From Parapedobacter sp. SGR-10 (GTDB lineage Bacteria > Bacteroidota > Bacteroidia > Sphingobacteriales > Sphingobacteriaceae): a stretch of DNA of 64,000 nucleotides. This document shows positions 33,277 through 42,836 of this stretch, piece after piece (the first letter of the stretch is position 1; the number at the start of each line of letters is the position of its first letter). The stretch lies in the NCBI RefSeq assembly GCF_011030405.1, contig NZ_JAAJTJ010000017.1:23526-87525 (forward strand), read 5' to 3'. The translations under genes and the position numbers were made by a program. The notes below the pieces were generated by a model. The model was not told the DNA's origin, searched no databases, and worked only from the letters and a program-made list of their open reading frames with translations.

Positions 33277-34317
33277 ATGGCAGAAGATGTAGAATTACTG
33301 GAACAGGATGAGCAGGAACTGTACGAGCATATACGTATTGTAGCGGACAGAGGTCAAGCCCTGTTGCGAGTAGACAAATTTCTGATGAATAGGGTCGAGA
33401 ATACCTCGCGCAATCGTATACAGCATGCCATAGATGCCGGTACTGTTCGGGTGAATGATCAACCTATAAAGGCAAGTTACAAGGTCAAGCCATTGGACAT
33501 TATTACCATGGTACTGCCGGATCCGCCACGTGATACCGAGGTGTATCCCGAAAATATTCCGTTGGATATCATATACGAAGACGACGACGTCCTATTGGTC
33601 AACAAGGAAGCGGGTATGGTCGTGCACCCGGGATACAACAATTACACAGGTACATTGGTCAATGCGCTGACCTACCATCTCAATATTTTGCCTACTTTGC
33701 CCGGCAATACGGGGCGTCCCGGTCTGGTGCATCGCATCGACAAAGATACTTCGGGACTATTGATTATAGCTAAGAACGAGTGGTCTATGACCTATCTTGC
33801 CAAGCAGTTTTTTGAACATACGATACAGCGCCGTTATGTCGCTTTGGTATGGGGAGATATTGCTGAAGATGGAACAGTAACCGGATACATCGGAAGGGAT
33901 GCCAGGGATAGAAGAATCATGAGCCTCTATGATGATCCCGAAAAAGGCAAGTGGTCTGTCACACACTATGAGGTATTGGAAAGGTTGGGCTATGTGACCT
34001 TGATCGAATGTAGGCTGGAGACTGGGCGCACCCATCAGATACGTGCCCATCTGAAAGCTATAGGACACCCCCTGTTTGGCGATACCAGCTATGGAGGTGA
34101 CCGTATTCTGAAAGGAACGGTCTTTAATAAATACAAGCAATTTGTGGATAATTGTTTCCAATTGCTGCCTAGACAGGCGCTCCATGCGAAATCACTAGGC
34201 TTTGCGCATCCAAAGACAAAAGAAATTTTGTATTTTGAAGTACCAATTCCCGAAGATTTTCGTTTAGCATTAGAGAAATGGAGATCTTATGCGCAAGGGA
34301 AAGATTTAGATAAATAG
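33277..34317 (+). CDS. RluD-family pseudouridine synthase
   Basis: A cytoplasmic RNA-modifying enzyme of 346 residues that isomerises uridine in 23S rRNA. An S4 RNA-binding domain lies at about 22-75 (LLRVDKFLMNRVENTSRNRI). The catalytic domain follows with HRIDKDTSGLLIIAKN (catalytic aspartate), LETGRTHQIRAHLKAIGHPL and ALHAKSLGFAHP. I chose ATG at 33277 (MAEDVELLEQ). A TACTTTTG box lies at 33265-33272, so the mRNA may be nearly leaderless. The next gene follows after 10 bases. Confidence 0.93.
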   Translation: MAEDVELLEQDEQELYEHIRIVADRGQALLRVDKFLMNRVENTSRNRIQHAIDAGTVRVNDQPIKASYKVKPLDIITMVLPDPPRDTEVYPENIPLDIIYEDDDVLLVNKEAGMVVHPGYNNYTGTLVNALTYHLNILPTLPGNTGRPGLVHRIDKDTSGLLIIAKNEWSMTYLAKQFFEHTIQRRYVALVWGDIAEDGTVTGYIGRDARDRRIMSLYDDPEKGKWSVTHYEVLERLGYVTLIECRLETGRTHQIRAHLKAIGHPLFGDTSYGGDRILKGTVFNKYKQFVDNCFQLLPRQALHAKSLGFAHPKTKEILYFEVPIPEDFRLALEKWRSYAQGKDLDK

Positions 34318-34327
34318 GATTATTTTT

Positions 34328-35182
34328 ATGCCGATACACTATATCAATCACAACGGTACACTCGTGCCTGAGGATACGTTCATACTGACAGCAGGGAACA
34401 GGAGTTTTCGCTATGGGGACGGTATTTTTGAAACGATGTTGTATAAGGATGGGGAAATACGTTTTCTTTCTTTTCATATCGAAAGGCTGCAACGCAGTAT
34501 GCAAAAGATCCATCTGGATTATTATAATAAGTTTGATACCTATTTTGTAAAAAGTGCTACGGAAGAGTTGGTTCGTAAAAACAATATGGTCGGGCAGCAG
34601 GTACGTGTGCGCCTGATCGTGTACAGGGAAGGGGAAGGGCTATACACACCGGAGACCAACAAGCCTTCGTTTGTATTGCAGGTACATAAGGTAGGGGACG
34701 AACGCCGGGACAAAAAAGTCGGTCTCATCGTGGATCTGTACACGGAATATAAAAAGCCTTACAGTGATCTTTCGGACTTAAAATCCAATAATGCACTGCT
34801 GTATGTCATGGCAGGGCTTTATAAAAAGAAATTTAATTACGATGAGGTGTTGATCCTCAACCAGGAAGGAAATCTATGCGAAGCCCTGACTTCGAATATT
34901 TTTGTCTATTATGACAAGGTGCTTTATACTCCGGCACTCAATCAAGGCTGTATAGACGGGGTAATGCGACGTGTGGTCATGGATATTGCCGCACATGAAG
35001 GTATACCTGTGGTGGAAGCGGAGATCAATCCGGAGATTATGAAAAGTGCCGATGAAATATTCTGTACCAATGCGGTACAGGGGATACAATGGGTGATGGG
35101 GTACAAGCAAAAACGTTACTTCAACAGGATATCGCGGATATTGCAGGAAAGGTTGGGTACTTGGGTATATGAGGAGGGGTAA
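34328..35182 (+). CDS. Class IV aminotransferase (PabC/IlvE fold)
   Basis: A PLP enzyme of 284 residues. The N-terminal motif FRYGDGIFETMLYKDGEIRF and the PLP-lysine region DLKSNNALLYVMAGLYKKK are clear, followed by LCEALTSNIFVYYDKVLYTP and GCIDGVMRRVVM, all usual for fold-type IV. Members are aminodeoxychorismate lyases, branched-chain or D-amino-acid aminotransferases. The length and the FETM motif fit aminodeoxychorismate lyase or a general class IV enzyme, and I cannot decide. It probably forms an operon with the pseudouridine synthase gene upstream. Confidence 0.88.
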   Translation: MPIHYINHNGTLVPEDTFILTAGNRSFRYGDGIFETMLYKDGEIRFLSFHIERLQRSMQKIHLDYYNKFDTYFVKSATEELVRKNNMVGQQVRVRLIVYREGEGLYTPETNKPSFVLQVHKVGDERRDKKVGLIVDLYTEYKKPYSDLSDLKSNNALLYVMAGLYKKKFNYDEVLILNQEGNLCEALTSNIFVYYDKVLYTPALNQGCIDGVMRRVVMDIAAHEGIPVVEAEINPEIMKSADEIFCTNAVQGIQWVMGYKQKRYFNRISRILQERLGTWVYEEG

Positions 35183-35189
35183 ACATCGT

Positions 35190-35275
35190 CGTCATTGCGA
35201 GACGGAGGAACAACGACGAAGCAATCTGACGATGTCAAAATGCAGATTGCTTCGCCATTCTTCCTCGCAATGACG
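35190..35275. repeat. CGTCATTGCGAG inverted repeat
   Basis: CGTCATTGCGAG at 35190-35201 and CTCGCAATGACG at 35264-35275 enclose an inner pair GAAGCAATCT/AGATTGCTTC. It lies between two convergent genes and could stop transcription from both. Related half-sites with GTCATTC and GAATCT occur at 33180, 50030 and 53839. Confidence 0.85.
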
Positions 35276-35285
35276 CATTTTTTTA

Positions 35286-36455
35286 TTACTGCTGTACAGT
35301 TTCTAATTTTTCTGCTATCTCCTTGGATTTAGCTTCGTTTTCGACAAAGTCATAGTATTGTTTCAAACCGCGTAATGCGCTTGTGTTCTTAGGTTCGATC
35401 TCGACGACCTTCGAGAAAAAGCCTTCCACCGGTTTTAATTTTTCTTTCAACTCCTTTAGCTTGGCAGTCTGCACCGTATTGCTGACGTTGGAGCTATTCA
35501 ATGCGTTCAGCTCGTCCCGTACCTGGTTCATCAATACCACGCCTGCATTTAGATTTGCATCGGCATAGTTCGGGTCGAGTTCGATAGCTTTTTTATAAGC
35601 TTCTAATGCTTTTTCGGCATTGTTGTTGGCAGACTCGGCAATACCGAGGTAGTAATACAGGTTTTTGTTTTGTGCATCTTTTGCAATCTGTGATTCGATA
35701 TTGGAGATTACTTTTTCATTATTTCCTGCAATCAAGTTTAACTCGATATTCTGTACGGCCGCTGCCTGGTCATTCGGATAGGCTGCTACGGCTTTGGCTG
35801 CATATTCTATAGCAGAGGCTGTATCCTTCATAGAAAGATATAGCTTAGGTAGATCCACCATGACGACCTTGTGGGAAGAGAAGTCTTTTTTGTCGATGAG
35901 CTGCTTGTATTTGTCTATACCATTTTTATAGTCCTGGCTTTGTATTGCTGCAAGACCGGAATAGTAAGTGACGGTAGTATCTCCGGGCATATATTCCAGA
36001 GCCGTGTTGAAAGCATCGTAAGCTCCTTTAAAATCCTTCTTGTCCCAACTTGCTACGCCTTGGGTAAAATGGTAGTTGTACAACAATTGTTGAGCCACGT
36101 CGATATTTGCAGCAAGTTTTTTGTCCTTGTCCAAAGAGATAGCTTTTGCAATTCCTTCTTTAGCTTTCTCCGCATGCTCTGCTTTCTTTTCGGCAAAAGC
36201 AAGATTGCTATACACCAGAGCGTAGTACATCCAGGCTTCGCCAGAATCCTTGGTCTTGTCATGGACGACCGCAGCGTCGACAGCTGTTTTAGCAGCATTA
36301 ATGTACGTTTTTCCCAATTGTGGTGTACCTGCGATACGCAGTTCATCGTATTTTTGGATGTTTGAAGCAGCCTTTTTAAGGTTACTGTTTTGAGCGAAAG
36401 TGACGCTGCCGAATAGCAGCAGGGCTGAGCAAATAGCAATATGTTTAATATTCAT
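35286..36455 (-). CDS. Exported TPR-repeat protein
   Basis: A predicted periplasmic protein of 389 residues. Residues 1-21 form a signal peptide (MNIKHIAICSALLLFGSVTF followed by AQ). Several tetratricopeptide repeats follow, for example WDKKDFKGAYDAFNTALEYM, YYLGIAESANNNAEKALEAY and KKAIELDPNYADANLNAGVV, so it is probably a scaffold for other envelope proteins. The C-terminal part has a coiled-coil-like stretch around TAKLKELKEKLKP. It lies three bases after a second TPR gene, and both follow gyrA; the pair probably arose by duplication. Confidence 0.88.
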   Translation of the reverse strand: MNIKHIAICSALLLFGSVTFAQNSNLKKAASNIQKYDELRIAGTPQLGKTYINAAKTAVDAAVVHDKTKDSGEAWMYYALVYSNLAFAEKKAEHAEKAKEGIAKAISLDKDKKLAANIDVAQQLLYNYHFTQGVASWDKKDFKGAYDAFNTALEYMPGDTTVTYYSGLAAIQSQDYKNGIDKYKQLIDKKDFSSHKVVMVDLPKLYLSMKDTASAIEYAAKAVAAYPNDQAAAVQNIELNLIAGNNEKVISNIESQIAKDAQNKNLYYYLGIAESANNNAEKALEAYKKAIELDPNYADANLNAGVVLMNQVRDELNALNSSNVSNTVQTAKLKELKEKLKPVEGFFSKVVEIEPKNTSALRGLKQYYDFVENEAKSKEIAEKLETVQQ

Positions 36456-36458
36456 TCC

Positions 36459-37556
36459 TTAATTATTTGATAGTTGATTCAACAATAAATTAACTCTATC
36501 CAATTGGCTGTCATCGCCAACGGTTTTGTAATACAAGGCTAACCCTTTGAGTGCGCCAATGTCATAAGGTTTAATCTCATTGGCCTTGAGCAAGTGATTT
36601 TGTGCACTGTATTGATCTTCTAAGTTATTGATATTTTTTAAAAAATCATTCAAAAAAATCAAACCTAAAGCCAGATTCGCACTGTAATTGTTGCTATCCA
36701 GCTGAATAATTCTTTGATAATACTTTTTTGCCTGGCCCATATTGCCTGTATTTTCATTGGCATATCCGGCCAGATAGATCAAGTCTATGTTGTCGGGTTC
36801 GTACGCAATGGCTTCGTCGATGATAGGCGTGATCGCTCCGTACGATTTGTTGGCATTGTATATCTCGATCAGTTGAAAGAGGATTTGCTTGTTCTGTGGA
36901 AATTTGGTTCTAGCCGTTTCCAATATTGACAAATACTGCTGCTCCTCTTTGTTTTTCTTATAGAGCTCTGCTAGTTCAAGATATTTGTTGGCATCGGCTT
37001 CTGTGTCTTTTATGAGCTTGCTATAATAAGAAATGGCTTCTTTCGTTTTTCCGGCTTGACTGGCCAATAGGGCTAGGTTGTAAATGACATCTTCTGTATT
37101 CGTTCCCAATTTTTCTACTTCGAGATAACTTTGATAGGCATCAGCATATTTTTTTTCTACGATCTCTTTGTTTGCCTTATATATATAGGCAGCGATCAGG
37201 TTTTGATGTATGTAATTGATCTCTGTCTCATGTCTTTCCCGGTCACGGGGACGTATGCGTGCCTCCGCCTCTTTGGCTACCAGAATGGGATCCTTGTCGG
37301 ACTTGATTTTTCGGGTCGAATCGGCATAGGCCAATGAACTGTATATCATAGCCCGGAGTACGTTGTTGCGGGAGTTGGAAGAATCCCGTCGGGTTTTATA
37401 TCCGGCGTCAATGAATTTTTTTGCACTTTCCAAATGCTTGACGTCGCTGGATAGCATATAACGGGCAAGACTGTTGGAGGCCTCTTTATAGTTCGATTGG
37501 CCTACAACAGTCGTTCCTATGCCTAGTAATAATAAAGAGAAAATGATGTTCTTCAT
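36459..37556 (-). CDS. Exported TPR-repeat protein
   Basis: A predicted periplasmic protein of 365 residues with a signal peptide (MKNIIFSLLLLGIGTTVVGQ). TPR-like repeats run from about 120 to the end (YADAYQSYLEVEKLG, AGKTKEAISYYSKLI, GNMGQAKKYYQRIIQLDSNN). The N-terminal motif YKEASNSLARYMLSSDVKHL parallels the region after the signal of the next gene. It begins six bases after gyrA, so it is translated from the gyrA transcript. No enzymatic motif is visible. Confidence 0.87.
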   Translation of the reverse strand: MKNIIFSLLLLGIGTTVVGQSNYKEASNSLARYMLSSDVKHLESAKKFIDAGYKTRRDSSNSRNNVLRAMIYSSLAYADSTRKIKSDKDPILVAKEAEARIRPRDRERHETEINYIHQNLIAAYIYKANKEIVEKKYADAYQSYLEVEKLGTNTEDVIYNLALLASQAGKTKEAISYYSKLIKDTEADANKYLELAELYKKNKEEQQYLSILETARTKFPQNKQILFQLIEIYNANKSYGAITPIIDEAIAYEPDNIDLIYLAGYANENTGNMGQAKKYYQRIIQLDSNNYSANLALGLIFLNDFLKNINNLEDQYSAQNHLLKANEIKPYDIGALKGLALYYKTVGDDSQLDRVNLLLNQLSNN

Positions 37557-37562
37557 TATTTA

Positions 37563-40115
37563 TTATTCTTCGTTTGCCTGCTCTGTGTCTGTCGATTCAG
37601 CCGTGTTATTGTCTGAATCTACGTCCTCGGCAAGGTCATCTTCTTCCTCCCGCTGTACTTTGGTGATGGAAGCGATTTCGTCGTTTTCTTTCAAAGTGAT
37701 CAAGCGGACGCCTTGTGTGGCTCTTCCCATGACCCGCAATGTGTCTACGCCGATACGGATGACGATTCCGGACTTGTTGATGATCATCAGATCGTCTTGG
37801 TCCGTCACATCCTTGATGGCGACCAGATTACCGGTTTTTTCGGTGATATTGATGGTCTTGACGCCTTTGCCTCCTCTGTTGGTAATGCGGTAATCTTCTA
37901 TATCTGTACGCTTACCGTAACCTTTTTCCGAGACGACCAGAACAGATGTCTCTGGATTATCCACACTAATCATGCCAACAACTTCATCGTTTGGTCCTGC
38001 CAAACTCACACCTCTCACTCCGGTAGCTGTCCTGCCCATAGGACGTACCGTAGACTCGTTGAAGCGGATGGCTCTGCCCGAACGCAATGCCATGACGATT
38101 TCACTGTTGCCGCTGGTCAGACAAGCTTCGAGCAGTTGGTCGCCGTCATTGATGTTGATGGCATTGATACCATTGGCACGAGGTCGAGAATAGGCTTCCA
38201 ATGAAGTTTTCTTGATCGTGCCTTGTTTGGTACACATGATGATGAAGTTGTTTTCCAGGTATTCCTTGTCTTTTAAGTTTTTGACAAGTATATAGGCTTT
38301 TACTTTTTCGTCCTTTGGTATATTGATGATATTCTGCAAAGCCCGTCCTCTGGAAGTACGGCTACCTTCAGGGACCTCAAAAGCCCGTAACCAGAAACAA
38401 CGTCCTGCTTCGGTAAACAGGAGCATATAATTGTGCGCTGTAGCGGTAATAATGTGCTCGGTAAAATCCTCGTCACGTGTGTTGGAGCCTATAGCACCCT
38501 TTCCGCCACGGCCTTGGCGGCGGTATTCGGAAAGTGGGGTACGCTTGACATAACTATTGTGCGATATCGTGATGACAATCTCCTCGTCATCGATAAAGTC
38601 TTCCATGGTCATGTCTTCGGCCGAATGGACGATGACCGAACGACGTTCGTCGCCGTATTTTTCTTTGATCTCGACGAGTTCGTCCTTGATGATCTGCATA
38701 CGCAGGCCTTCGTCTGCCAATACTTGCTTCAAATATTCGATGGTCTTCATCAGTTCGGCATACTCTTCCTTGATCTTGTCCCGTTCCAGTCCTGTCAACC
38801 GACGTAGCGTCATATCCAGGATAGCACGGGCTTGTAGATCCGATAGACCGAAGCGCTCCATCAATCCGACGCGGGCATCTTCGGGGGTATCCGAATTACG
38901 GATCAGCTTGATGACTTCGTCCAGATGGTCTAATGCGATCAAGTAGCCTTCGAGGATGTGTGCTCTTTTCTCTGCTTCGGCCAGTTCATATTTCGTCCTG
39001 CGTATGACGACCTCATGCCTATGCTCCACAAATTCGTGGATCATATCCTTAAGGTTCATGAGCATAGGCCTTCCTTTGACCAGAGCAATATTGTTGACGG
39101 AGAAAGAAGATTGCAGTGCCGTGTGTTTATAAAGATTGTTGAGTACGACATTGGCATTGGCATCTCTCTTGATTTCGTAGACGATACGTATATCTCTTGC
39201 AGATTCGTCCCGTATTTCGGATATGCCTTCGATTTTCTTTTCGTTGATCAGATCGACCGTACGTTTGATCATATCGGCTTTGTTGACGAGATAAGGGATC
39301 TCGGTCACAATGATGACTTCACGCCCGGACTTGGTTGTTTCGATTTCGGCCTTTGCCCGCATGACGACCCTTCCTCGCCCTGTTTCGAAAGCTTCGCGTA
39401 CACCATTGTGCCCATAGATGATACCTCCTGTCGGGAAGTCCGGGCCTTTGATGTATTGCATGATTTCGGATATTTCGATATCCCGGTTATCGATATAGGC
39501 TACTGTGCCATCGATGACTTCGGTCAGATTGTGCGGCGCCATATTGGTCGCCATACCGACAGCGATACCAGAGGTACCATTGACCAATAAGTTGGGGATA
39601 CGTGTCGGAAGAACCGTAGGCTCTTCAAGCGAATCATCAAAGTTGAGCTGAAAATCTACCGTATCTTTTTTGATATCGGATAGCATTTCTTCGGCAATCT
39701 TGCGAAGACGTGCCTCTGTATAACGCATGGCCGCCGGTGGGTCTCCGTCCAACGAACCGTAGTTACCTTGCCCATCGACCAGGGGATAGCGCAATGACCA
39801 ATCCTGTGCCATACGGACCATCGTATCGTAAACCGATGAGTCTCCGTGCGGGTGATACTTACCCAATACGTCTCCGACGATACGTGCTGATTTTTTATAA
39901 GGTTTGCCAGAGGTAACCCCAAGTTCTTCCATACCAAACAATACACGTCTGTGTACGGGTTTCAAACCGTCGCGTGCATCGGGTAGGGCGCGGGATACAA
40001 TAACCGACATCGAATAATCGATGTAGGCCGATTTCATCTGGTCTTCGATATTGATTTTTATAATCCTGTCATTAGCAGGGACTAGACTGTTTTCGTTTTC
40101 TGTTTCTTCTGCCAT
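37563..40115 (-). CDS. gyrA: DNA gyrase subunit A
   Basis: The DNA-cleaving subunit of gyrase, 850 residues, which supercoils DNA with GyrB. The quinolone-resistance region is visible ([20 protein letters not shown]) and the catalytic tyrosine lies in [13 protein letters not shown] (near 125). The C-terminal DNA-wrapping domain has the blade sequences and a GyrA-box-like [10 protein letters not shown] (near 545). The last 35 residues are very acidic ([14 protein letters not shown]), as in other GyrA tails that modulate activity. Two TPR genes follow within a few bases. The upstream gap to serC is 369 bases. Confidence 0.97.
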   Translation of the reverse strand: MAEETENENSLVPANDRIIKINIEDQMKSAYIDYSMSVIVSRALPDARDGLKPVHRRVLFGMEELGVTSGKPYKKSARIVGDVLGKYHPHGDSSVYDTMVRMAQDWSLRYPLVDGQGNYGSLDGDPPAAMRYTEARLRKIAEEMLSDIKKDTVDFQLNFDDSLEEPTVLPTRIPNLLVNGTSGIAVGMATNMAPHNLTEVIDGTVAYIDNRDIEISEIMQYIKGPDFPTGGIIYGHNGVREAFETGRGRVVMRAKAEIETTKSGREVIIVTEIPYLVNKADMIKRTVDLINEKKIEGISEIRDESARDIRIVYEIKRDANANVVLNNLYKHTALQSSFSVNNIALVKGRPMLMNLKDMIHEFVEHRHEVVIRRTKYELAEAEKRAHILEGYLIALDHLDEVIKLIRNSDTPEDARVGLMERFGLSDLQARAILDMTLRRLTGLERDKIKEEYAELMKTIEYLKQVLADEGLRMQIIKDELVEIKEKYGDERRSVIVHSAEDMTMEDFIDDEEIVITISHNSYVKRTPLSEYRRQGRGGKGAIGSNTRDEDFTEHIITATAHNYMLLFTEAGRCFWLRAFEVPEGSRTSRGRALQNIINIPKDEKVKAYILVKNLKDKEYLENNFIIMCTKQGTIKKTSLEAYSRPRANGINAININDGDQLLEACLTSGNSEIVMALRSGRAIRFNESTVRPMGRTATGVRGVSLAGPNDEVVGMISVDNPETSVLVVSEKGYGKRTDIEDYRITNRGGKGVKTINITEKTGNLVAIKDVTDQDDLMIINKSGIVIRIGVDTLRVMGRATQGVRLITLKENDEIASITKVQREEEDDLAEDVDSDNNTAESTDTEQANEE

Positions 40116-40240
40116 TATTTTCTGGTTTCTGTCAAACTAAATAAAGTGCCCTCGAAACGGCACTTTTGCATGCGAAGATACAATTTTTTTTCTGTTTTTG
40201 GCTAATAAAACTATGGATATTTTGATTGGTTCTGCTGTTG

Positions 40241-40292
40241 GTAGAGACGTAAGATTTACCTTCGGTGAGCCCTTCGGGGTTTACGTCTCTAC
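40241..40292. repeat. GTAGAGAC-type palindrome, copy 3
   Basis: GTAGAGACGTAA at 40241-40252 pairs with TTACGTCTCTAC at 40281-40292. The 28-base interior holds a weaker secondary pairing (CCTTCGG and CCTTCGGGG). Confidence 0.8.
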
Positions 40293-40437
40293 AAGCATGT
40301 CAAAAAAATACCTTTTTGATTGCACTATTTTCAACATACCGCAATGACTGTCATCAATTTTGAAACTTATGACACTAAAAACAGATTTATTTCTAATATC
40401 GAGCAATATTGGTTAATAAATAGACAAGAAATATTTA

Positions 40438-40445
40438 TACCTTTG
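40438..40445 (+). promoter_or_regulatory. -7 box for serC
   Basis: TACCTTTG matches TAnnTTTG and lies 39 bases before the serC ATG. I find no TTTG at the normal distance upstream. Confidence 0.4.
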
Positions 40446-40484
40446 CGTGCATAAAATATTTCACTTAATAAACACAAACATATT

Positions 40485-41552
40485 ATGAAACACAATTTTG
40501 GTGCAGGGCCATGTATTTTACCGCAGGAAGTATTCCAGGAGGCATCTCAGGCTGTGTTAAATTTCAATAATACAGGGTTGTCCATATTGGAAATTTCGCA
40601 CCGTTCAAAAGAATTTGAGGAGGTTGTCGTTGAAACGGAAAGACTGGTAAGGGAATTGCTGAATGTGCCACAAAACTATTCGATATTATTTCTGCAGGGA
40701 GGTGCAAGCCAACAGTTTGCGATGGTTCCGCTGAACTTACTGCCGGAAGGAGGCAAAGCGGCCTATCTGGATACGGGCGTATGGGCGACCAAGGCGGCCA
40801 AAGAAGCCAAGAAAATAGGACAGGTAGAAATTGTAGCATCTTCCTCGGACAAGAACTATAATTATGTCCCGAAAAACTTTGATATCCCGTCGGATGCAGC
40901 GTATTTCCACTATACCTCCAACAATACCATCTATGGTACAGAAGTTTTTGACAAGCCAAAGGCCAATATCCCCACAGTAGTGGATATGTCTTCGGATATC
41001 TTGAGCCGTGAAATCAATGTCGGTGAATTTGACCTTATCTATGCAGGAGCGCAAAAAAATATGGGGCCTGCCGGTGTGACATTGGTCATCATCAAGGATG
41101 AAATTCTGGGCAAGAGTGGACGTGTGATCCCGACTATATTTGATTATGAACCGCATATCAAGGCCGGTTCGATGTACAATACACCTCCGGTATTCTCTAT
41201 TTACGTGTCTATGCTCAACCTAAGGTGGCTAAAAGCCAAAGGCGGTGTAGCTGTCATGGAACAAGAGAATATTATCAAAGCACGTACGCTGTACGATGAG
41301 ATCGATCGCAATCCATTCTTCAAGGGTACGGCAGCTGTAGAGGATCGTTCGCGTATGAATGTAACCTTTGTCATGGACAGCCCGGAACTGGAAGCTGAAT
41401 TCTTGGCTTTGGCCAAGGAGCGCAACCTGATCGGTATCAAGGGACACCGTTCTGTAGGTGGGTTTAGGGCTTCTATCTATAACGCGTTGACATTGACTTC
41501 GATCAATGCCTTGATCGATGCGATGAGAGAATTTGAGGAGAAGCATAAGTAG
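40485..41552 (+). CDS. serC: Phosphoserine aminotransferase
   Basis: A cytoplasmic PLP enzyme of 355 residues converting 3-phosphohydroxypyruvate to phosphoserine (and a step in pyridoxal phosphate synthesis in some bacteria). Family text: HNFGAGPCILPQEVFQEA, LSILEISHRSKEFE, FLQGGASQQFAMVPLNLL, YFHYTSNNTIYGTE, the PLP-lysine block DLIYAGAQKNMGPAGVTLVI and IKGHRSVGGFRASIYNAL. The stop TAG (41550-41552) lies inside a palindromic repeat. serA follows after 151 bases, giving two consecutive steps of serine synthesis. Confidence 0.97.
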   Translation: MKHNFGAGPCILPQEVFQEASQAVLNFNNTGLSILEISHRSKEFEEVVVETERLVRELLNVPQNYSILFLQGGASQQFAMVPLNLLPEGGKAAYLDTGVWATKAAKEAKKIGQVEIVASSSDKNYNYVPKNFDIPSDAAYFHYTSNNTIYGTEVFDKPKANIPTVVDMSSDILSREINVGEFDLIYAGAQKNMGPAGVTLVIIKDEILGKSGRVIPTIFDYEPHIKAGSMYNTPPVFSIYVSMLNLRWLKAKGGVAVMEQENIIKARTLYDEIDRNPFFKGTAAVEDRSRMNVTFVMDSPELEAEFLALAKERNLIGIKGHRSVGGFRASIYNALTLTSINALIDAMREFEEKHK

Positions 41553-41576
41553 GGGCAAAAGATTTTTTGCCCGTAC
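41549..41576. repeat. GTAGGGGC-type palindrome, copy 2, overlapping the serC stop
   Basis: GTAGGGGCAAAA and TTTTGCCCGTAC (one mismatch) form a hairpin. The TAG of the left arm is the serC stop codon. Confidence 0.85.
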
Positions 41577-41586
41577 ATCACCGCTG

Positions 41587-41644
41587 GCGCACGAATCCTT
41601 TCGTGTGCCTAAAGATTTATGAGCACACGAAAGGATTCGTGCGC
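41587..41644. repeat. GCGCACGAATCC palindrome, copy 1
   Basis: Perfect 22-base arms (41587-41608 and 41623-41644; left arm begins GCGCACGAATCC and ends CGTGTGC) around a 14-base AT-rich loop, between serC and serA. A near-identical copy follows lysA at 45318. Confidence 0.88.
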
Positions 41645-41703
41645 TAACATTGAGGAAGTAAAAGTTTTTTTGACTTTTTAATTTTGACTTTTTAATTTTT
41701 AAA

Positions 41704-42651
41704 ATGAAAATTTTAGCAAATGATGGGATTGATCCTATCGGAAAAAAAATATTGGAAGAAGCGGGTTTTGAGGTAGATACCAATCATATACCTCAGGATG
41801 AATTACCGAACAGATTGAATGATTACGATGCTATCACGGTAAGAAGCGCGACCAAAGTAAGGCAGGCGCTTATCGATGCTTGCCCGAATATCAAAGTGAT
41901 CGGCCGTGGTGGTGTGGGTATGGACAATATCGATGTAGAATACGCCAGGTCCAAAGGTATTGCGGTAGTCAATACGCCTGCTGCGTCTTCACACTCTGTA
42001 GGCGAGTTGGTATTTGGACATTTGTTGGGTGGAGTACGTTTCTTGTACGATGCCAACCGCAAGATGCCCATTGAGGGAGATACCAACTTTGGCGGCTTGA
42101 AGAAAGCGTATGCAGCAGGAGTAGAATTGAAAGGTAAGACCATTGGTATCGTCGGTTTCGGTCGTATCGGACGTGAAACAGCTAAGATAGCCTTGGGATT
42201 GGGGATGGACGTAGTTTACTACGACCTGTTTGACGGGCCTAAGTCCTTAGCTCTGGAGCTGTCGGGTGGAATATCTGTGGATGTACCTGTAAAGCAAGTG
42301 GAAAAGGATGAATTGTTGCGTATATCGGATTTTATTTCCTTGCATGTACCGTTTTTGGACAAACCATTCATAGGCAAGGAGGAATTTGCCCTTCTTAAAG
42401 ATGGTGTTGCTCTTGTCAACGCTTCACGTGGTGGTGTGATCGATGAAGAAGAACTGTTGAAAGCATTGGATACGGGCAAGGTCTCTTTTGCAGGGTTGGA
42501 CGTCTTCGACAATGAGCCGACACCTCGCAGGGATTTGTTGGCCCATCCGAAACTTTCGTTGACTCCGCATATAGGCGCAGCGACCAACGAAGCACAGGAA
42601 AGAATAGGAGAGGAACTGGCTTCTTTGTTGATTGAAAATCTAAAGAAGTAA
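41704..42651 (+). CDS. serA: D-3-phosphoglycerate dehydrogenase (short form)
   Basis: A cytoplasmic NAD-dependent dehydrogenase of 315 residues, the first step of serine synthesis. The nucleotide-binding region is IGIVGFGRIGRETAKIALGL (near 147-166). Substrate and catalytic motifs are VIGRGGVGMDNIDVEYA, LVNASRGGVIDEEELLKAL (catalytic arginine region), FDNEPTPR and LTPHIGAATNEAQERI (catalytic histidine). It lacks the C-terminal ACT domain of the long forms, so serine feedback through ACT is not expected. The assignment to phosphoglycerate over other 2-hydroxyacids rests on its place after serC. Confidence 0.92.
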   Translation: MKILANDGIDPIGKKILEEAGFEVDTNHIPQDELPNRLNDYDAITVRSATKVRQALIDACPNIKVIGRGGVGMDNIDVEYARSKGIAVVNTPAASSHSVGELVFGHLLGGVRFLYDANRKMPIEGDTNFGGLKKAYAAGVELKGKTIGIVGFGRIGRETAKIALGLGMDVVYYDLFDGPKSLALELSGGISVDVPVKQVEKDELLRISDFISLHVPFLDKPFIGKEEFALLKDGVALVNASRGGVIDEEELLKALDTGKVSFAGLDVFDNEPTPRRDLLAHPKLSLTPHIGAATNEAQERIGEELASLLIENLKK

Positions 42652-42654
42652 TTT

Positions 42655-42679
42655 TCCGCATAGCATAACACTATGCGGA
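42655..42679. repeat. Short inverted repeat after serA
   Basis: TCCGCATAG and CTATGCGGA form a 9-bp stem with a 7-base loop, four bases after the serA stop. No T run follows. Confidence 0.6.
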
Positions 42680-42685
42680 GTTGAT

Positions 42686-42722
42686 AAACCTATAAGGTCT
42701 CGAAAACCTTATAGGTTTTTTA
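42686..42722 (+). terminator. Intrinsic terminator after serA
   Basis: A perfect 13-bp stem (AAACCTATAAGGT with ACCTTATAGGTTT), a 7-base loop and a T run. Confidence 0.85.
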
Positions 42723-42731
42723 ATATATGCT

Positions 42732-42757
42732 GTGGGCAAAAGATTTTTTGCCCCTAC
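42732..42757. repeat. GTAGGGGC-type palindrome, copy 3
   Basis: GTGGGCAAAAGATTTTTTGC plus CCCTAC, almost the sequence at 41549 with one G missing from the left arm. It lies between the serA terminator and the aspartate kinase gene. Confidence 0.8.
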
Positions 42758-42836
42758 TTTTTACTTTTTACGTTACATTCGGTATATTCGACGACTAAAA
42801 ACAATTTAGCTTATTATACATTATTTAATATAATAT

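Larger units (their letters stand above)
40116..40484. other. Divergent intergenic region between gyrA and serC
   Basis: Contains a small hairpin close to gyrA (AAAGTGCC at 40143-40150 with GGCACTTT at 40159-40166), a GTAGAGAC palindrome (40241-40292) and a serC promoter box. No protein-coding frame is convincing. Confidence 0.6.

Noticed and set aside
34328..35182. Calling this class IV enzyme ilvE or pabC
   Set aside because: The motifs shared by both families are visible, but nothing decides between them.
38958..39590. Open frame of 210 codons on the plus strand
   Set aside because: It lies entirely antisense to gyrA and its product, rich in D, F, H and I, resembles no family.
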